Origin: Galaxea fascicularis
Taxonomy: Eukaryota; Cnidaria; Anthozoa; Scleractinia; Euphylliidae
NCBI GenBank assembly: GCA_948470475.1
Contig: OX419335.1
Coordinates: forward strand, 31,809,780 to 31,873,779
DNA length: 64,000 bases
Direction of reading: 5' to 3'
The translations under genes were made by a program, and so were the position numbers. Shown here in pieces: positions 34,741 to 46,637 of the stretch. The notes under the pieces are model-generated. The model worked only from the letters and a program-made list of their open reading frames with translations. It searched no databases and had not been told where the DNA came from. Position 1 is the stretch's first letter, and each line of letters opens with the position of its first letter.

Positions 34741-35217
34741 ATAGTATATACGTACATAATAAGAATATTGTGAGTGATGAATATGAAATGAATCATATGA
34801 ACTGCAGAAATGAAATCAAATGAAGACTGCGAGGATCAGTCTTCATTTGAATATGAATATTATTGTTGAAATATTAAAAATAAACTATATGAGATCAAGA
34901 TTAAAATTTTCAAAATAGGAATTTTACCAATGTTTGTTTCCTGAAAAGATTGCTTCAGTTGAAAGTATTTTAAATCATTTTTTAAAAGATGGAAAGTTAA
35001 AAGATAATGATTTTCATTTACTGATTCGATGTGCAGGAAGATATAATGTAATTCATATGTTCCCGTGAAAGTGAAGAATGTGAGAGATGTATATGAAATG
35101 ATTCATATGAACTGCGGAACTAAAATCAAATGAAGACTTTCAATATCCATATTATATAAATTTATCTTCACGTATCTTGACTTACCTAACGTAATAATAT
35201 AATTGGAAATACCAAAT

Positions 35218-35575
35218 TATGATTCAAATAAAAAAAATTACGATTTCAAACGATTATACGGATTCATGCCTGAAAACACGTTCAGGATGTTGATTTGTGG
35301 CAATAGTGGTTGTGGAAAGACAAATATGCTCTATCATATGTTGATGGAACCTTTATTGTACTACGATGAGATTCATCTTTAAACCGACTAAATTTGCTTA
35401 TACAACATACGAGAAAGTGTTAGTCGATTTACACTCTTGTTTGAGAGGTAATGATTTTAACCTTATACAATTCATCAATGAAATTAAATTGTTAGATGAA
35501 ATTATCATTGATCTATGCCCTCTTGCTGATAAATTTGGAAAACAGTGCAATAAAATATTCACATCTGAGTAATAA
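35218..35575 (+). pseudogene. Packaging ATPase scrap (FtsK/HerA-like)
   Basis: The first frame reaches a Walker A motif in 'MLICGNSGCGKTNMLYHML' and then stops at TAA 35380-35382. An overlapping frame carries on from 35366 to about 35572, indicating a frameshift. The P-loop preceded by a short beta strand resembles the genome-packaging ATPases of Polinton-like elements and related DNA viruses, which drive DNA into capsids. The remainder of the protein is missing, and a SINE sits 20 bases downstream. Other P-loop families cannot be excluded from this little sequence, but the TIR-bounded context favours packaging. Confidence 0.6.
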
Positions 35576-35594
35576 CGTTTTGAATATCGTCCTT

Positions 35595-35804
35595 CCACCT
35601 AAGCGAGTCGTACAAGAAATGAAATGAAAGATATTTTGCATCTTATGGGAACTCGGAAAAAATCCGAGCCCCAGATGGGATTTGACCCTTCGAGATCTCG
35701 GAGGGTCGTGGGTTCAAATCCCATCTGGGGTTCGGATTTTTTCCGAGTTCCCATAAGATGCAAAATATCTTTCATTTCATTTCTTGTACGACTCGCTTAG
35801 GTGG
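35595..35804. repeat. 210-bp near-perfect palindrome
   Basis: CCACCTAAGCGAGTCGTACA at the left pairs with the complementary end at 35785-35804, and pairing continues to a centre at CGAGATCTCG (35691-35700). The right arm carries a few extra bases in the B-box region. It would form a very stable hairpin. Confidence 0.9.
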
Positions 35805-35940
35805 TTGGTTGGTTGCATCTCTGACATGCTTCAATGTGACTGCGCGATGCAGTTAGGAGTCATATATGGTTAAAATTGGACTATGTGGCTGCCTGATGCA
35901 GTCGTAGTCTATACCCACATTTCACCCGTGCTCGCCACAA

Positions 35941-35995
35941 GAGTCTCCAGTAGCTCAGTGGTTAGAGCATCCGTACTAGATCTCGGAGGGTCGTG

Positions 35996-36012
<17 letters not shown>
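35941..36012 (+). other. tRNA-like head of SINE
   Basis: An A-box-like TAGCTCAGTGGTTAGAGC and a B-box GGTTCAAATCC sit at tRNA spacing, and the ends CTCCAG and CTGGGG can pair as an acceptor stem. It is followed by a SINE body instead of tRNA gene flanks, so it is a SINE promoter, not a tRNA gene. Confidence 0.8.
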
Positions 36013-36026
<14 letters not shown>

Positions 36027-36074
36027 TCCGAGTTCCCATAAGATGGAAAATATCTTTCATTTAATATCGTCCTT

Positions 36075-36560
36075 AATTAATTTGTAAGCAGGATCCCACC
36101 ATTGATCATAATATTTCAATGTCTTCTTATAAGCCCATTTTTTGTATATCCTCAAAAGGCATTCCTAGCATTTGTAATAATTTTTTCAATAAATTTTTAA
36201 TACTTATCATTCTTTTACGATGACTGTTCATTTCCGGTAGGACCTTATCAATAAGGTCAAAGATATTATATATCCTTTGTCTGTTTTTTTAATTAATTTC
36301 AATGTCATTTAGTTGATTCATAATGTTCTCAATATGGTACTTTCGATGATACACTGACTTTCGCTTTATTCGATGCCTATTCTCATGAAAATCAATCTAT
36401 AATCAGCCACTAAATCATAATCATAAACCTGTCGACAGTTTCTACACACATTTTTACCATTGTCATTAATTAATTATTTATTACCAAAACAAGATTCATC
36501 GTTCTGTACTCGCATATCATCTTCCAACAGCTCAGTTCACTACAGAAAGGACAAATGATC
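36075..36560 (-). pseudogene. VLTF3-like late transcription factor scrap
   Basis: Minus-strand frames with several shifts and stops. A CPFC and a CRNC pair could form a zinc ribbon near the amino end. Basic helical stretches follow, including 'IKRKSVYHRKYHIENIMNQL' and 'MNSHRKRMISIKNLLKKLL', then 'KKTLKYYDQWWDPAYKLI' at the end. This order is what I associate with VLTF3-like proteins, which switch on late viral genes in several large DNA viruses and Polinton-like elements. The call is from memory of the family layout. It converges on the ATPase scrap. Confidence 0.4.
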
Positions 36561-36788
36561 ACTCCCACACTTTTAAATTCATAATGAATAACGGAATTAA
36601 AACACATTGCTTATATTATTACTATATAAGCTATTTTTACCTTACAAAAGAATCAGTCCGATGCATCAGACAATTCCTCATTGGTAGAAACAAATCACAT
36701 GACTCACTTCCGGTTTTCCAAGAATGCCACGCTATTGTGATTTCCGAGAATATCACGCTATTATGATTTCAAAATAATTAAACCGAAC

Positions 36789-36894
36789 ATAAGCTCCAAG
36801 CGATACTAAAAACCGCTTGAACCCCTTGCTAGAGACCAAAACCAGTCCTCAGAAGCATGATTTGAGAGAGAATTTATTGGAGCCATATATTTAT
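36789..36894 (-). repeat. Right TIR of the Polinton-like remnant
   Basis: Reverse-complement counterpart of 34269-34372, sharing blocks such as AAGCATGATTTGAGAGAGAA. Confidence 0.7.
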
Positions 36895-36936
36895 ACCTCT
36901 AGCAGGTAAATAATATAGAAACAGTTATTTGAGAGC

Positions 36937-37478
36937 AATTCTTGGTTTTCAGTCACGTGGAAGTCACTTAAGTAGAAGAGTAATAAATAAACAAAATATC
37001 AAAGTTTCAGGGCTTTGTGATATCCCACACTCGAGTTATTTGGCAAAATGTACCACTCAAAAATTACAGAGTTTAGTACGGACGCCTCATGATGGAGTCC
37101 CTCTGAGGGGCTCCAATATGGTAGCCGGAAACGAGTGAAAACATCTGGAATTTACCTCGACTAACTCAAAGGCTTTCTTCTCTCTTTTGAGCTTGCAAAC
37201 ATTCACATAGACGCTTTTCTTGCGACGTTGACTTTTCAGACCTCTAAAAAACACGCTGAATCGATGTTTGCATGTACGTGACATGCTTGTGCGCAAACAT
37301 CTTTATGCCACGCACAGTGAGAAAATCTAAAATTCAAACTGATCTATTTTTCCGAGCTGAAAACATGCAAGCAGATACATTTCTAAAATGTCTTTTACGT
37401 GATGAACCTAAAAATGGAAAAGTCTCTTTACTTTTGAATTTTTGTTTTTTATGATGTCACGTGAAAACCAAGAATAAT
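36937..37478. repeat. MITE-like element with TTCTTGGTTTTCA ends
   Basis: The left end ATTCTTGGTTTTCAGTCACG mirrors the right end CACGTGAAAACCAAGAAT. The interior has a GGCTCCAATATGGTAGCCGG block that resembles one at 58586-58603. No coding capacity. Related ends occur near 58940-58965. Confidence 0.55.
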
Positions 37479-37480
37479 TT

Positions 37481-38272
37481 GTTAGTTTTAGAAGATTTCT
37501 TTGAAAAGGCCATAAAAAAAAGGCCTAACGCAGAAAAAAACGTTAAAACACTAAAGAAAAGCTAACGCAGAATAGATTACATGCGCTAGAATCCCCAAGT
37601 CCTATACTACTACATAGATCTGACGAGATGGTGTGTCCGTCCGAGTGTTGTTTCAACTTCTCTAGCTACAACGAGTTGCAAAAATACTTGAGACACTGTA
37701 CACCATTTTCGTCTTTAATAATGTTTCCATGATCTTAAGCTTTCTCTCCCCCTCCCCCTCTTATCAAAGTTGGTAACAGTGCCACACCATGCTCGAAACT
37801 TTGAGGAACAACTTTGAAAGGGGGAGAGGGAGGGGCTGTGTGTTGTATCACACAGGTTTCTTAGCAGCAGCGTTTTAGAGAAAGAAAAGATGTTTTTCAC
37901 TGTGAATGTCTCAACAATTTTGCAACTGGTTGTGGGTAACTCTTTACGACTGATGACCGTTCATTTAGCTTTATCATTTCATAAGAAGATATCATTACAT
38001 CACTACGGTTTGCATCTAGTGGTACGTTGAAACTATATTGGGTAGGCTTTCAAGGAATAGCTAACTGATGTGAGACGATCTCTACAAGAGGAAATCACGA
38101 AAGAGGAAGCGAACTGAAGAGGATAGGTGTTACACAATTTATCATCCTCCAAAGTGGAGGCAACTTACAGTTTTTTTTAACTGGTTAAAAGCATGTTTTC
38201 TCGTTCAATATTTATAAACTGGAAGTCACTCAGATTACGCAATATCACTAAACGAAAGCTATGATACTGTAC
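37481..38272. other. Probable TRAF intron, no gene recognised
   Basis: Contains a purine/pyrimidine inverted pair around 37741-37835 (CTCCCCCTCCCCCTC opposite GGGGGAGAGGGAGGGG). Otherwise unassigned. Confidence 0.35.
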
Positions 38273-38437
38273 CGTCATTCGGTTCAAGACTATCTGCGCA
38301 TGGCAAAGGTCGCATTCGACCAATCTAAACAGGCATTCTTTTTCCAAGTGCTCAGGAAGCAGGGCTTTCTTCACCATCACATCACACTCAGGATGTACAC
38401 AAGGAACCTTCAAGTATTCACAGCCGCTCGTGTGCTC
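38273..38437 (-). CDS. TRAF-type zinc-finger exon
   Basis: A 165-bp minus-strand exon bounded by TTCTTTACAG as acceptor and GTACAG as donor, encoding 55 codons in phase. It begins EHTSGCEY and carries the Cys/His spacing of TRAF zinc fingers in 'GCEYLKVPCVHPECDVMV', 'LPEHLEKECLFRLVECDLC' and the end of a following finger. TRAF zinc fingers sit between the RING and the coiled coil, so this exon fits upstream of the coiled-coil/MATH exon about 6 kb away on the same strand. That they form one gene is inference, and I did not find the RING exon or other finger exons. Confidence 0.85.
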
Positions 38438-39551
38438 CTGTAAAGAAAATTTCAAATCATCACTAAATTATACATTATTTGCGTGTTTCAGATGTTAGCG
38501 GAGCAAAATGGCGTCCTTCTCAATTGCGACGTAATAAAATAAAATGATAGCAATTATGCAATGGACACCATCTCGCTCTATAGGGTGAAAAAGCCCTAGC
38601 TGGTGTTTTGCAGTAAAAAGCCCTCGAGTGAAAGATTCTTCTCAAAATTTTACGTTTTGCATCTTCAACAAATGTGTACTTTTGGACAATACGCTTAAAA
38701 TCAACCGTGAGCATTTAATAATCCGATACACCAGGAGAGAGGTGGTTTATATGCTATCACCGTGCCTAATACGAAACATTGACTATTGATGCCTATTGAT
38801 GCCTTAATCATTAATAATTATAATGTTATTGCCTATACTGACCAGCCGTCCAGATCGAATGCTGGCTTATGAAAAATGGAAACTTAATCCTTTATAACGT
38901 AGAGGGCAAAATTACTGAATGCTGAGTGGTCAATGAAGAGGGCATTTTTTTCTTAATTTTGTTTGTGAAGAGAGCAAAATTACTCGCTCACAAGTGGTCG
39001 AGCGCCAAAAATACACGCTCCTGATTGGCTGAACACACCGCTTCCACATTCAGTTGTCTTTTTTTTCTTTTTGAGCAAAACAACTTCATCTCCTTCGAAG
39101 TTTGTCTTTTAATTCGCGTTGCATTCGCTGAAAAAGGCATAAAGGTCAAGAACTAGGTTTAAAAGATAATCTGGAAGGTGAATTTTCAAGTAATAAGGAG
39201 AAGAGCAACAGATTTTTTTTCATGAAAAGCTTAAAACTTAGATCGACTTACAAGGCGCCTGGCGTAACGGGATTGTGTGGTTGAAAAACAAATGATTCCT
39301 TTCGTCAAGGGCTTTCAACTCGTTTACACTCGTTTTGGACGGGTCGCAAACAAGTTGACTTGCTTGTCTGTTTGTCAGTTGTTTTCCTTTCGTGCGAACG
39401 AGTGTTTTAACAGTTTAACTCCGCTTGTCTGACTGTTTTTTGAGTTGCCTCAACCGTGTTAAGAAAATTTTGTCCTCTATGTTATTAACAAGTAATCGCA
39501 ATGGATCATCGTAAAATTATGGATTAATATCACTTGACGAGGGCAATTTCA

Positions 39552-39586
<35 letters not shown>

Positions 39587-41477
39587 TTTTTACACGGCCC
39601 CATGCGATTACCTATACTAACATGTTCAGTAACAGGAGGCGGGTTAGCTTCAAGTTATTTCAGAGCACAATAAGGCATATACTGACGCCGAACTTATCAT
39701 AGTAATCTGTGTATGACTGGTGCATCCAACTTAATTCAAGAAATTAAACACACCCTTAAACCATAGCTAATACCTCCAAGTGTCTGACTTCTCCTTTCCA
39801 TTTGCACCCGTCTTCCATAAAAGTGCAGACGACAACAATAGCAAATACTTCGCGACGCATAAATTTGTCCGCAAAAACCTAAGTAAAAGATACTGTGTTA
39901 CAATAGCCTGAAGGACAGGCGTAATTTTAGCAGAACGAGGGTTGAGTATTTTCGCGAAAACCATCCTAAGTTATGAACAAGAAATGGGGAAAGAAGGAAA
40001 TGTGACCAAGACGAAGGGCATCAGGCAGAAAAACGAAGGTACAAGAAGTGTAGAGGAAGACAAAATGCTACATGCCCTTTCCCATTACCACAGGAATCGC
40101 GCAGGGGGTGGAGCTGGGTGGGCTTTAGCCCCCCCCCTCCCCACCCCCCACTTTTTTCGGCGGATTAAATCACTATTTATTTTTATTTAAGTAAACCGGG
40201 TCTGTCTCTTACAAAAAAAAAAGTACATTACATTATTTCATGTCAAATATACCGATCTCTTTCGATCCAATTTACTTTTTTGAGTTTCTCCAACAAACAC
40301 GGCCGGATGAGGCAGTGTGTCCTGAACAGATGAAAAATGATCTATTTTTAAATCCATTTCTAGCCATTTCAGAAGACTTAAATTTCAAATTTTCACGGGG
40401 GAGCATGCCCACAAACCTACCACTCCCACCCCCCACTCGAAACTCTGCTCAGCGACCCCTGTTCTAGCCTCTTTAATTCGTTACAACTTTCCACGGTTTG
40501 AAAATCAAAGATATCGATAGCGGCCTAATATAGCAAGGAGTATTTTAACAGCACTTGCCCGCCCACAAAAAGAATACGCCAGGACTACACGCTGGTGTTG
40601 GTGTGTAACTTGATGTTATTGAATGATTACAGATAATTTTATGAGAAATGAGGCTATTCCTAAAAACAAACAAAATCAACTTGAAAAGGCTGAGACGTTT
40701 AATCCACATACGTTTCCGATTTCTTTTTTTGAGAACTAATACAGGGACTTTAACAAACGAATGAGGTTAATTAAAAGCTCAAACCAGGTCAAACCAGGTC
40801 AAACGTACCCCTGTAGATCCCATTCATGAATCGAGTTTTCGAAAATTGAACCTGTTGGTTGTTCAGAGATGCTTAATGTAAACTCATCATTAATTCCTTA
40901 AAGGAAAGGCTTATCTTTTTTTATCTCCCAACCATAGGCTGTTGGTTTGCACTATAACCCACCACATCTTGGCCCACACTCACCATGGGCAAAAGCAGTC
41001 AAAGTTTCGTAACGTTGAAAAAGGCTAACCATCTTTCTGAGGACAGTACGCGTTGCAAATCATGAGAAATTTGGAAAATCCACGTTTTGGAAAATCCACG
41101 ATTGCACTAGTCAAGAATCTCGGTCTTGCTGGGTTTCTTGACGCCATTTTGTAAACAAGCTACATTTTCCATATAAGGAACATCCCTTGTTCGTATAATC
41201 TAATCAGAAACCGCGAATTTTAATTTGAACATTGATGTGCTCGTCTCCAAAATGAATGCATTGTCTGAACAACAAACGGGTTTAATTCTCAAGTCATCGA
41301 CTCATTAATATAATCTATAGGGGTACGCTTGAGCTGGTTCGACTGTAATGCTGTAAGGAATGAACCTTGTGGTTAAAATGACGTTCTACCTCATTTGAAA
41401 GAAGCTGTTGTTTATCCACGAGGCAAACTATCACAACTTGGACTTGACCTTGATCCCTAGAAATAGAAATTTAAATT
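38438..41477. other. No gene recognised
   Basis: May be intron or upstream sequence of the TRAF gene. A repeat-like stretch at about 40105-40470 begins and ends with C/G-rich blocks (GGGGTGGAGCTGGGTGGG, GGGGGAGCATGCCCAC), probably a repeat family of unknown type. No RING exon was recognised on the minus strand. Confidence 0.35.
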
Positions 41478-41883
41478 TAACCCCAAAATATTTTTTTCGC
41501 TAAAATGCATCTTTGCACCTGTTTGAAACAAATTGCGGCATTTTTTTTCCTTTTTTCACTGAATCTTGACTTTTTCTAGGCTTTAAAACAGAGCATCATT
41601 TGATTCATGACCGAGTCAGAAGGGGAGTGGGTCTATTCTTGATTTGACGTCACAAACTGATTTGCATCGCATTAACTCTTTGTAAACATGCATGCAAATC
41701 AGTTTGTGACGTCAAATCAGGAATAGACCCACGCCTCTTCTGACTCGGTCGTGAATCAAATGATGCTCTGTTTCAAAGCCTATAAAAGTCAAGATTTGGA
41801 GAAAAAAAGGACAAAAAGTGCCGCAATCCGTTTCGAACTGAGGTGCAAAGATGCATGTTAGCGAAAAAAATATTTTGGGGTTA
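41478..41883. repeat. Large foldback MITE
   Basis: A palindrome of about 400 bp with arms near 200 bp. The left arm starts TAACCCCAAAATATTTTTTT and the right ends with its complement at 41883. The CAAACTGATTTGCAT blocks face each other across a short loop around 41665-41700. A few substitutions separate the arms. No coding capacity. Confidence 0.85.
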
Positions 41884-42847
41884 TAGGCACTTTAAGACTA
41901 GTTGTGTTTTCATACTTTTACTTCAGCCTATCCCTAAATATTGTGTAACACAGGAGAGATATACCTTTACTTCAGTGTATACTAATTGTCTTTACACAAA
42001 CTTTTCGTTAAACCTCTGCGAGCTTACAAGCCCAAACAGCTCATGCGACAGCGTATGACGATTAAGTAAGCTTCTAACAAAAGCCACACCACGCTCTTAA
42101 TTTCTCAGGAATGAAACATAGGCCCAGGACTTAATTTAGGTAAAATCAAAAATTACCCGCCAAAATAAAACTGGCGCGGCTATTAAAACAAAATTTCGCA
42201 AATCTGCCAACCTAGCCTACCCCCACCTCCATGCAAAGACAAGAATTTAACGGTAAAAATATCCGAAAGAAAAGAAGAGTCCGAATATTGGTTATTCCCT
42301 GAATTGTTTTCTACATTTTTGTGTGGAACAGCTGGAATTACTGAAATTTGCTAAATTTTGGGATCAATTATAATTCAAGGCAATCCATTCTTTAAATCAC
42401 TGAGTCACGTGTCAATGCATTTATACTAACTGGATAAGATTTGGCAAACAGGACTGGCAATAGAAGTGTCCACAGCTTGTCTGCATGGCGTCTCTCAACA
42501 GCAACTTGCAGTATGTACAGAAGTACTTAGCGTCGATTCTTGCTTTGTCGGGATTTGCTAAACGGTACCCAGGCATGTCAAGATCTCGATGTAAATTCTG
42601 CTTCTTTCAAAATTATGACAACTTGTGAAACGAATACCACGATCAAAAGGTCATGAAACTTTGTGAATCCGCAATTGCACAGGACTGCTCCTTTGTCGAT
42701 TTTCTTCTTCAGAATTGGTCTTGATCAGGTTCACGTGTACTGAAATAAATTATGACAGAATCTCATTCTACCATATGATTCTAGAACTAAATAAGTAGGG
42801 GGAAAACGGAAAGCCGGCTTCCGAATCTCTACATATTCAACTGCTGC
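41884..42847. other. No gene recognised
   Basis: Unassigned sequence with only short frames. Confidence 0.3.
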
Positions 42848-43090
42848 TTATTTTAAAAAGTGCAGAATTTCAGTCAAGTTGTCACGAATTTTATAGTTCA
42901 GTAGGTTACATCGCACACAGATACAAACTCCACCTCCGTTACGGCCATTTATCTTACGATCATTCCTTATTATTTCAAAACCCAGTAAGTATAGTTCACT
43001 GTCATCGATAGCTGAATCTAATTTCGCTTCACTGATGGAAAGAATGTCAATTTTAGAGCTGGACATGGAAACTCCAAGTTCGGCAATGTG
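42848..43090 (-). pseudogene. LINE endonuclease fragment
   Basis: A minus-strand frame reads 'KIDILSISEAKLDSAIDDSE' and then 'NGRNGGGVCICVR', matching the layout of the APE-type endonuclease in CR1/Jockey-like ORF2 proteins: the glutamate of the active site in SEAKL and the GGG-V-hydrophobic strand. It is not joined to an RT here, so it is an isolated piece. Confidence 0.65.
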
Positions 43091-46000
43091 GGCTAGCAGA
43101 TCTGGTTATGTTACGCTGGGCCGTGACGTTGCAGTTCTTGTCCTGCAAGACATTTATGGAAGGCTCTCAAACGGTAATATGTAAGAAATCACGAGCTGCC
43201 ACCGGATGTTCCAGTTGTATGAAAGTGGAGACTACTACGATTAAGATGCTGTTCAGCGGTGATGTTAGAATGGGTAATCAATTTCCACTGGTTTCAGCGG
43301 CAAAAATTTCTTTAGGGTTGAATTTACTTCCTCGACTGGTTTAAAGTTGGTCATCGTCGCGTGTCGAACGTACTTAATTCCGTTTTTAAAAAACAAAATA
43401 AAAAAACTAAACACAACAAGGGAAGAAACTTTAAAAATACTTTCATCTAAGTCGACGTTATCTTTTGAAAGCTTATATTACATCATATATTAGTGACGTC
43501 ACTAAGATGCGTGTCCCCATTCTTAGCGACTGAGCCGCCATTACGGACGATGAGCAATCTAAAGTTTCCTTAAGTTTTAAAACACAAAACAGTTGCAACC
43601 TAGACTAGCCATTTTTCCTCTAAATTGGCAGAGGGCGAAAAGTTTACTAGTTTTGTTTTTGTTGCACAAACTGGATTCTGTTAAAAACTTCGAGGAACAG
43701 CCTTCATTAAGATGGTCTGACATCGACTAAGATGAAGCCTTTCGACGGATTTCTTACTGAACTCTACGTTATTATTGTTTTCTTGTTTTGTTTTGTTTTT
43801 TTTTTTTACATTTCGAATTTATAATTTATAATTTATAATTTATAAAGCCTAACAAGAGGAAGAAGAAGGTCATCAGCGAAAGAGTAAGACGACTCCATGC
43901 GCAATATGTACCAAGGGTTATGCACAGGTCAGCGGATTCATTCTACCTATAACTCGGATTTTCCGATTTAAAAATGATAATAAGGTTATTGTTATGCCAC
44001 GTGTCTGTCGCTCGAAATTCTTTTCAACATTACAGTACGAGCTGAACAGATAGAAGAAAAATGAAAGTAATCGACCGGTTTTTCTTGGGATCGTTCCGGG
44101 GATTTTAACTTCACATCGCGATAAACAGTTACGACGGACAAAGGTAAATTATTGGGGCAACAATCGTGAGTAGGATGGCCATGGTTAGAAAAATCCCTGT
44201 GGACAAGATTTTAAAACTCTCCACCGTCCATGTGTTATAGTAAAGAAATTGCACCGAAGCAAGAAGAAAAACGTAAGTACTGAATTGTGCGTGATTGCGT
44301 TTGCCAGTCTTACACATTACTCTTGCTTTCAAGGCACCGACAAGTTTAAATGAAATGATGTTATTTCTTACACGTAAGTAAGCTGTTTTCCTGATGGCAA
44401 CGGAGGTGTTTTTTCTCAAAAAAATACTTGCATATTTATTCAACTTCCTTGAAAACGAATCTCACTATATCGATCATTCTTTGTGTTTTACTCTTTAGAT
44501 GGTAAAACAATAAACCTTTTAAATTTTCTTTCGCTCCCGGAGTGTACATATTTACGGCAATCCTCATTAGCATGAGCTAATGCACCAGTCAATTCCCGCA
44601 GTGCCCATCCTCCACCCCCCCCCCCCGGCCATTAGCCGGGCATTCGCTCACATTTTAATCCCAGGGGTGGGGTATTTGAAATTTTACCACTGACCGCGTG
44701 GTTGGGCATTTGCCTACTCCCGGAATGACCCCGGGGCATTGGACATCCTCATGGTTTTGGCTTCGCATGTGGCAAGGAACGCAAACATGGCCTGCACTGA
44801 GGATTTCGCTTCATAAGATGGCAATTTTTGTAGTCGAATGACTGATCAAACAAGGATTCCAGAAGTTAGTGGATGCTTTTAAATGCATGTGTTGTCAATT
44901 CAAATATATATGGCGATACTCATCGTTACGTCACCTATTGTCATTAATGTGCCAACCCAGAGGTTTATTGGTTCTCGAAACAAAGGATTCTTTTGTTCTG
45001 TGGTTGGCAAAATTTAAATATCAAAACACTTGTTTGTAAACAGTGAATATCGCTATAAATTGCATTTGTTTCTGAAGTGCTTGAGCGGTATGTAATATAT
45101 TTTCATCCGCGTGAGCCGTGAGCATGTTACGCAAAAAAACTCCGACCGATTATTATGATCCAGCGACCACAAACTTTGCATTCAAAGTACAGCGAATATG
45201 TAATCTAAATTAAACTCAACACATTAACCTTATGCAAGAAATGTTTGTTTATGGAACGCTATAAATGCACAAATCTGTTTCGCATTCATTTCTCTGAGTC
45301 GTAGCGACTTGCAGGCTGAACAGGCCCGGATAGAAGTACATGAAACAAACACAACGAGCACGCAAAATAATGACGATTTATCAGAGGTTTGCCAGTGGTT
45401 GTTTTCTGGATTGGCCCAGGAGTGAGGCATTTGCCTCATTTTTTGCCTCTCACCCTGTTGCATTTGACTACCTTTTTTGTCCCCCACCCCACCCCTCCTT
45501 CCGGGAATTTGCCACTGCTTTTCAAAAAAAATGTTATAGCTTGGGGGTCGGCACGGAAAAGTGGGGGCGAGGGGGAGCCGCGGGGGATCACCGCTGGAAT
45601 TGACTGGTGCATAAATATTAACGAATTCATCTGCTAATAGTGAGTTGTAGATCATAATAAATTGCCATTACAAAAAGAATGTTGGTAAACAGATATGTTT
45701 CCTATGTGACTACGAAGCACGAATTACAATAATACAAAAAGAAGCAAACTGCCTATTTCTTTTTCTGATAACTTCACGACATTATCAACAAACAAGGCTA
45801 TCCTCTACTTATTAGCATATTATTTTTTCCTGCACAAAACGTTCCAATATTAAAAAAGCAAAATGACCACTGTCCTTTCAAATATGAAATGATAGAGTCA
45901 TCTTACAACACAGGGAATTTAATTTGTGGACTGATATTTGCCAATATTTTATCACGAAACCGCGGTAAAAATGTGCATTTATAAGTGCAATCTTGCCGTT

Positions 46001-46637
46001 CGAAGAGGCTTTCTTATTCAAATTAGTACGATCTCAGTGTTGACACTGTTTGCATATTAATTTTCATCTGGGCTCTGAATATTATAACGAAAAGAGAGCG
46101 ATGTTTTTATTCTATTTATTCTTGCAAATCGAGATAATTCTACAATTCACTCAAATATATAGTTTGAACTTAGTACTCAGGATGGTGAAAGAAAAATATA
46201 ACCTGTGGAGATGGTAACACGGTATCGTGGAAATTTGATTGCGTAAGCACAAATGTTTTCACCTGTCTAGTCTTTTAGTTCGCATCCCAGACTGACAGAG
46301 ACTGTGTTGCCGCACCACAGCGACGACTATGAATCAGGAGCCAGTCGTCAAGCCTACAACCGGAGACAAAGATCCGTTATATATATAAGGCCACCGCTTG
46401 GGTGCAAGCGGTTTAGCAAGCAGTTTAGCAAGCAGAGTTGCAACTGATGGAGTTCGTTTACAGGCATTACTAGGCTATATGCCCCTTTCCCAAGATACTT
46501 ACATTATGCTGTTTTCGAATTGTTATGCATTGTAATTCTAAAGAATCTTTCCATTAATCACCGCACACCAAAGCGTTTTGCTCAGTTGCAAATCCCCTCT
46601 CTACATTTATTATGGGCTCCGCGAGGGGTGGTGGTGG
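43091..46637. other. No gene recognised
   Basis: Holds TTTATAA repeats near 43815-43845, a C-run near 44618-44630 and several short frames. A minus-strand frame at 44129-44443 has two hydrophobic segments but no recognisable family. GC-rich overlapping frames at 45230-45655 look like composition effects. Confidence 0.35.

Larger units (their letters stand above)
35583..36074 (+). mobile_element. Palindromic tRNA-SINE insertion with 12-bp TSD
   Basis: The 12-mer AATATCGTCCTT occurs at 35583-35594 and again at 36063-36074, bracketing a 468-bp insertion. Inside are a near-perfect palindrome (35595-35804) made of two head-to-head SINE tails with B-box regions, a linker, then a fuller SINE copy with a tRNA-like head at 35941-36012. 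The shared 3' part contains ATTTTTTCCGAGTTCCCATA. The long target duplication indicates insertion by LINE machinery, as is usual for SINEs. Confidence 0.8.
34269..36894. mobile_element. Miniature Polinton-like remnant with TIRs
   Basis: About 105 bp at 34269-34372 is the inverted counterpart of 36789-36894, with a few differences. Between them, on opposing strands, lie a small minus-strand frame, a plus-strand packaging-ATPase scrap with a P-loop and a minus-strand VLTF3-like scrap, plus a later SINE insertion. Packaging ATPase and VLTF3-like genes occur together in several Polinton-like and large DNA virus lineages. I find no polymerase, integrase or capsid gene, so this is a heavily deleted copy. 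No clear target duplication was found. Confidence 0.6.

Noticed and set aside
35941..36012. tRNA gene
   Set aside because: A and B boxes are good, but the sequence continues into a repeated SINE body and is flanked by a target duplication, so it is a SINE head.
44129..44443. Exon of a multi-span receptor
   Set aside because: Two hydrophobic stretches but no receptor motif, no splice support and no neighbouring exons seen.
45230..45655. Overlapping genes near 45.4 kb
   Set aside because: Frames are open on both strands because of GC-rich composition; no domains and no conserved start context.
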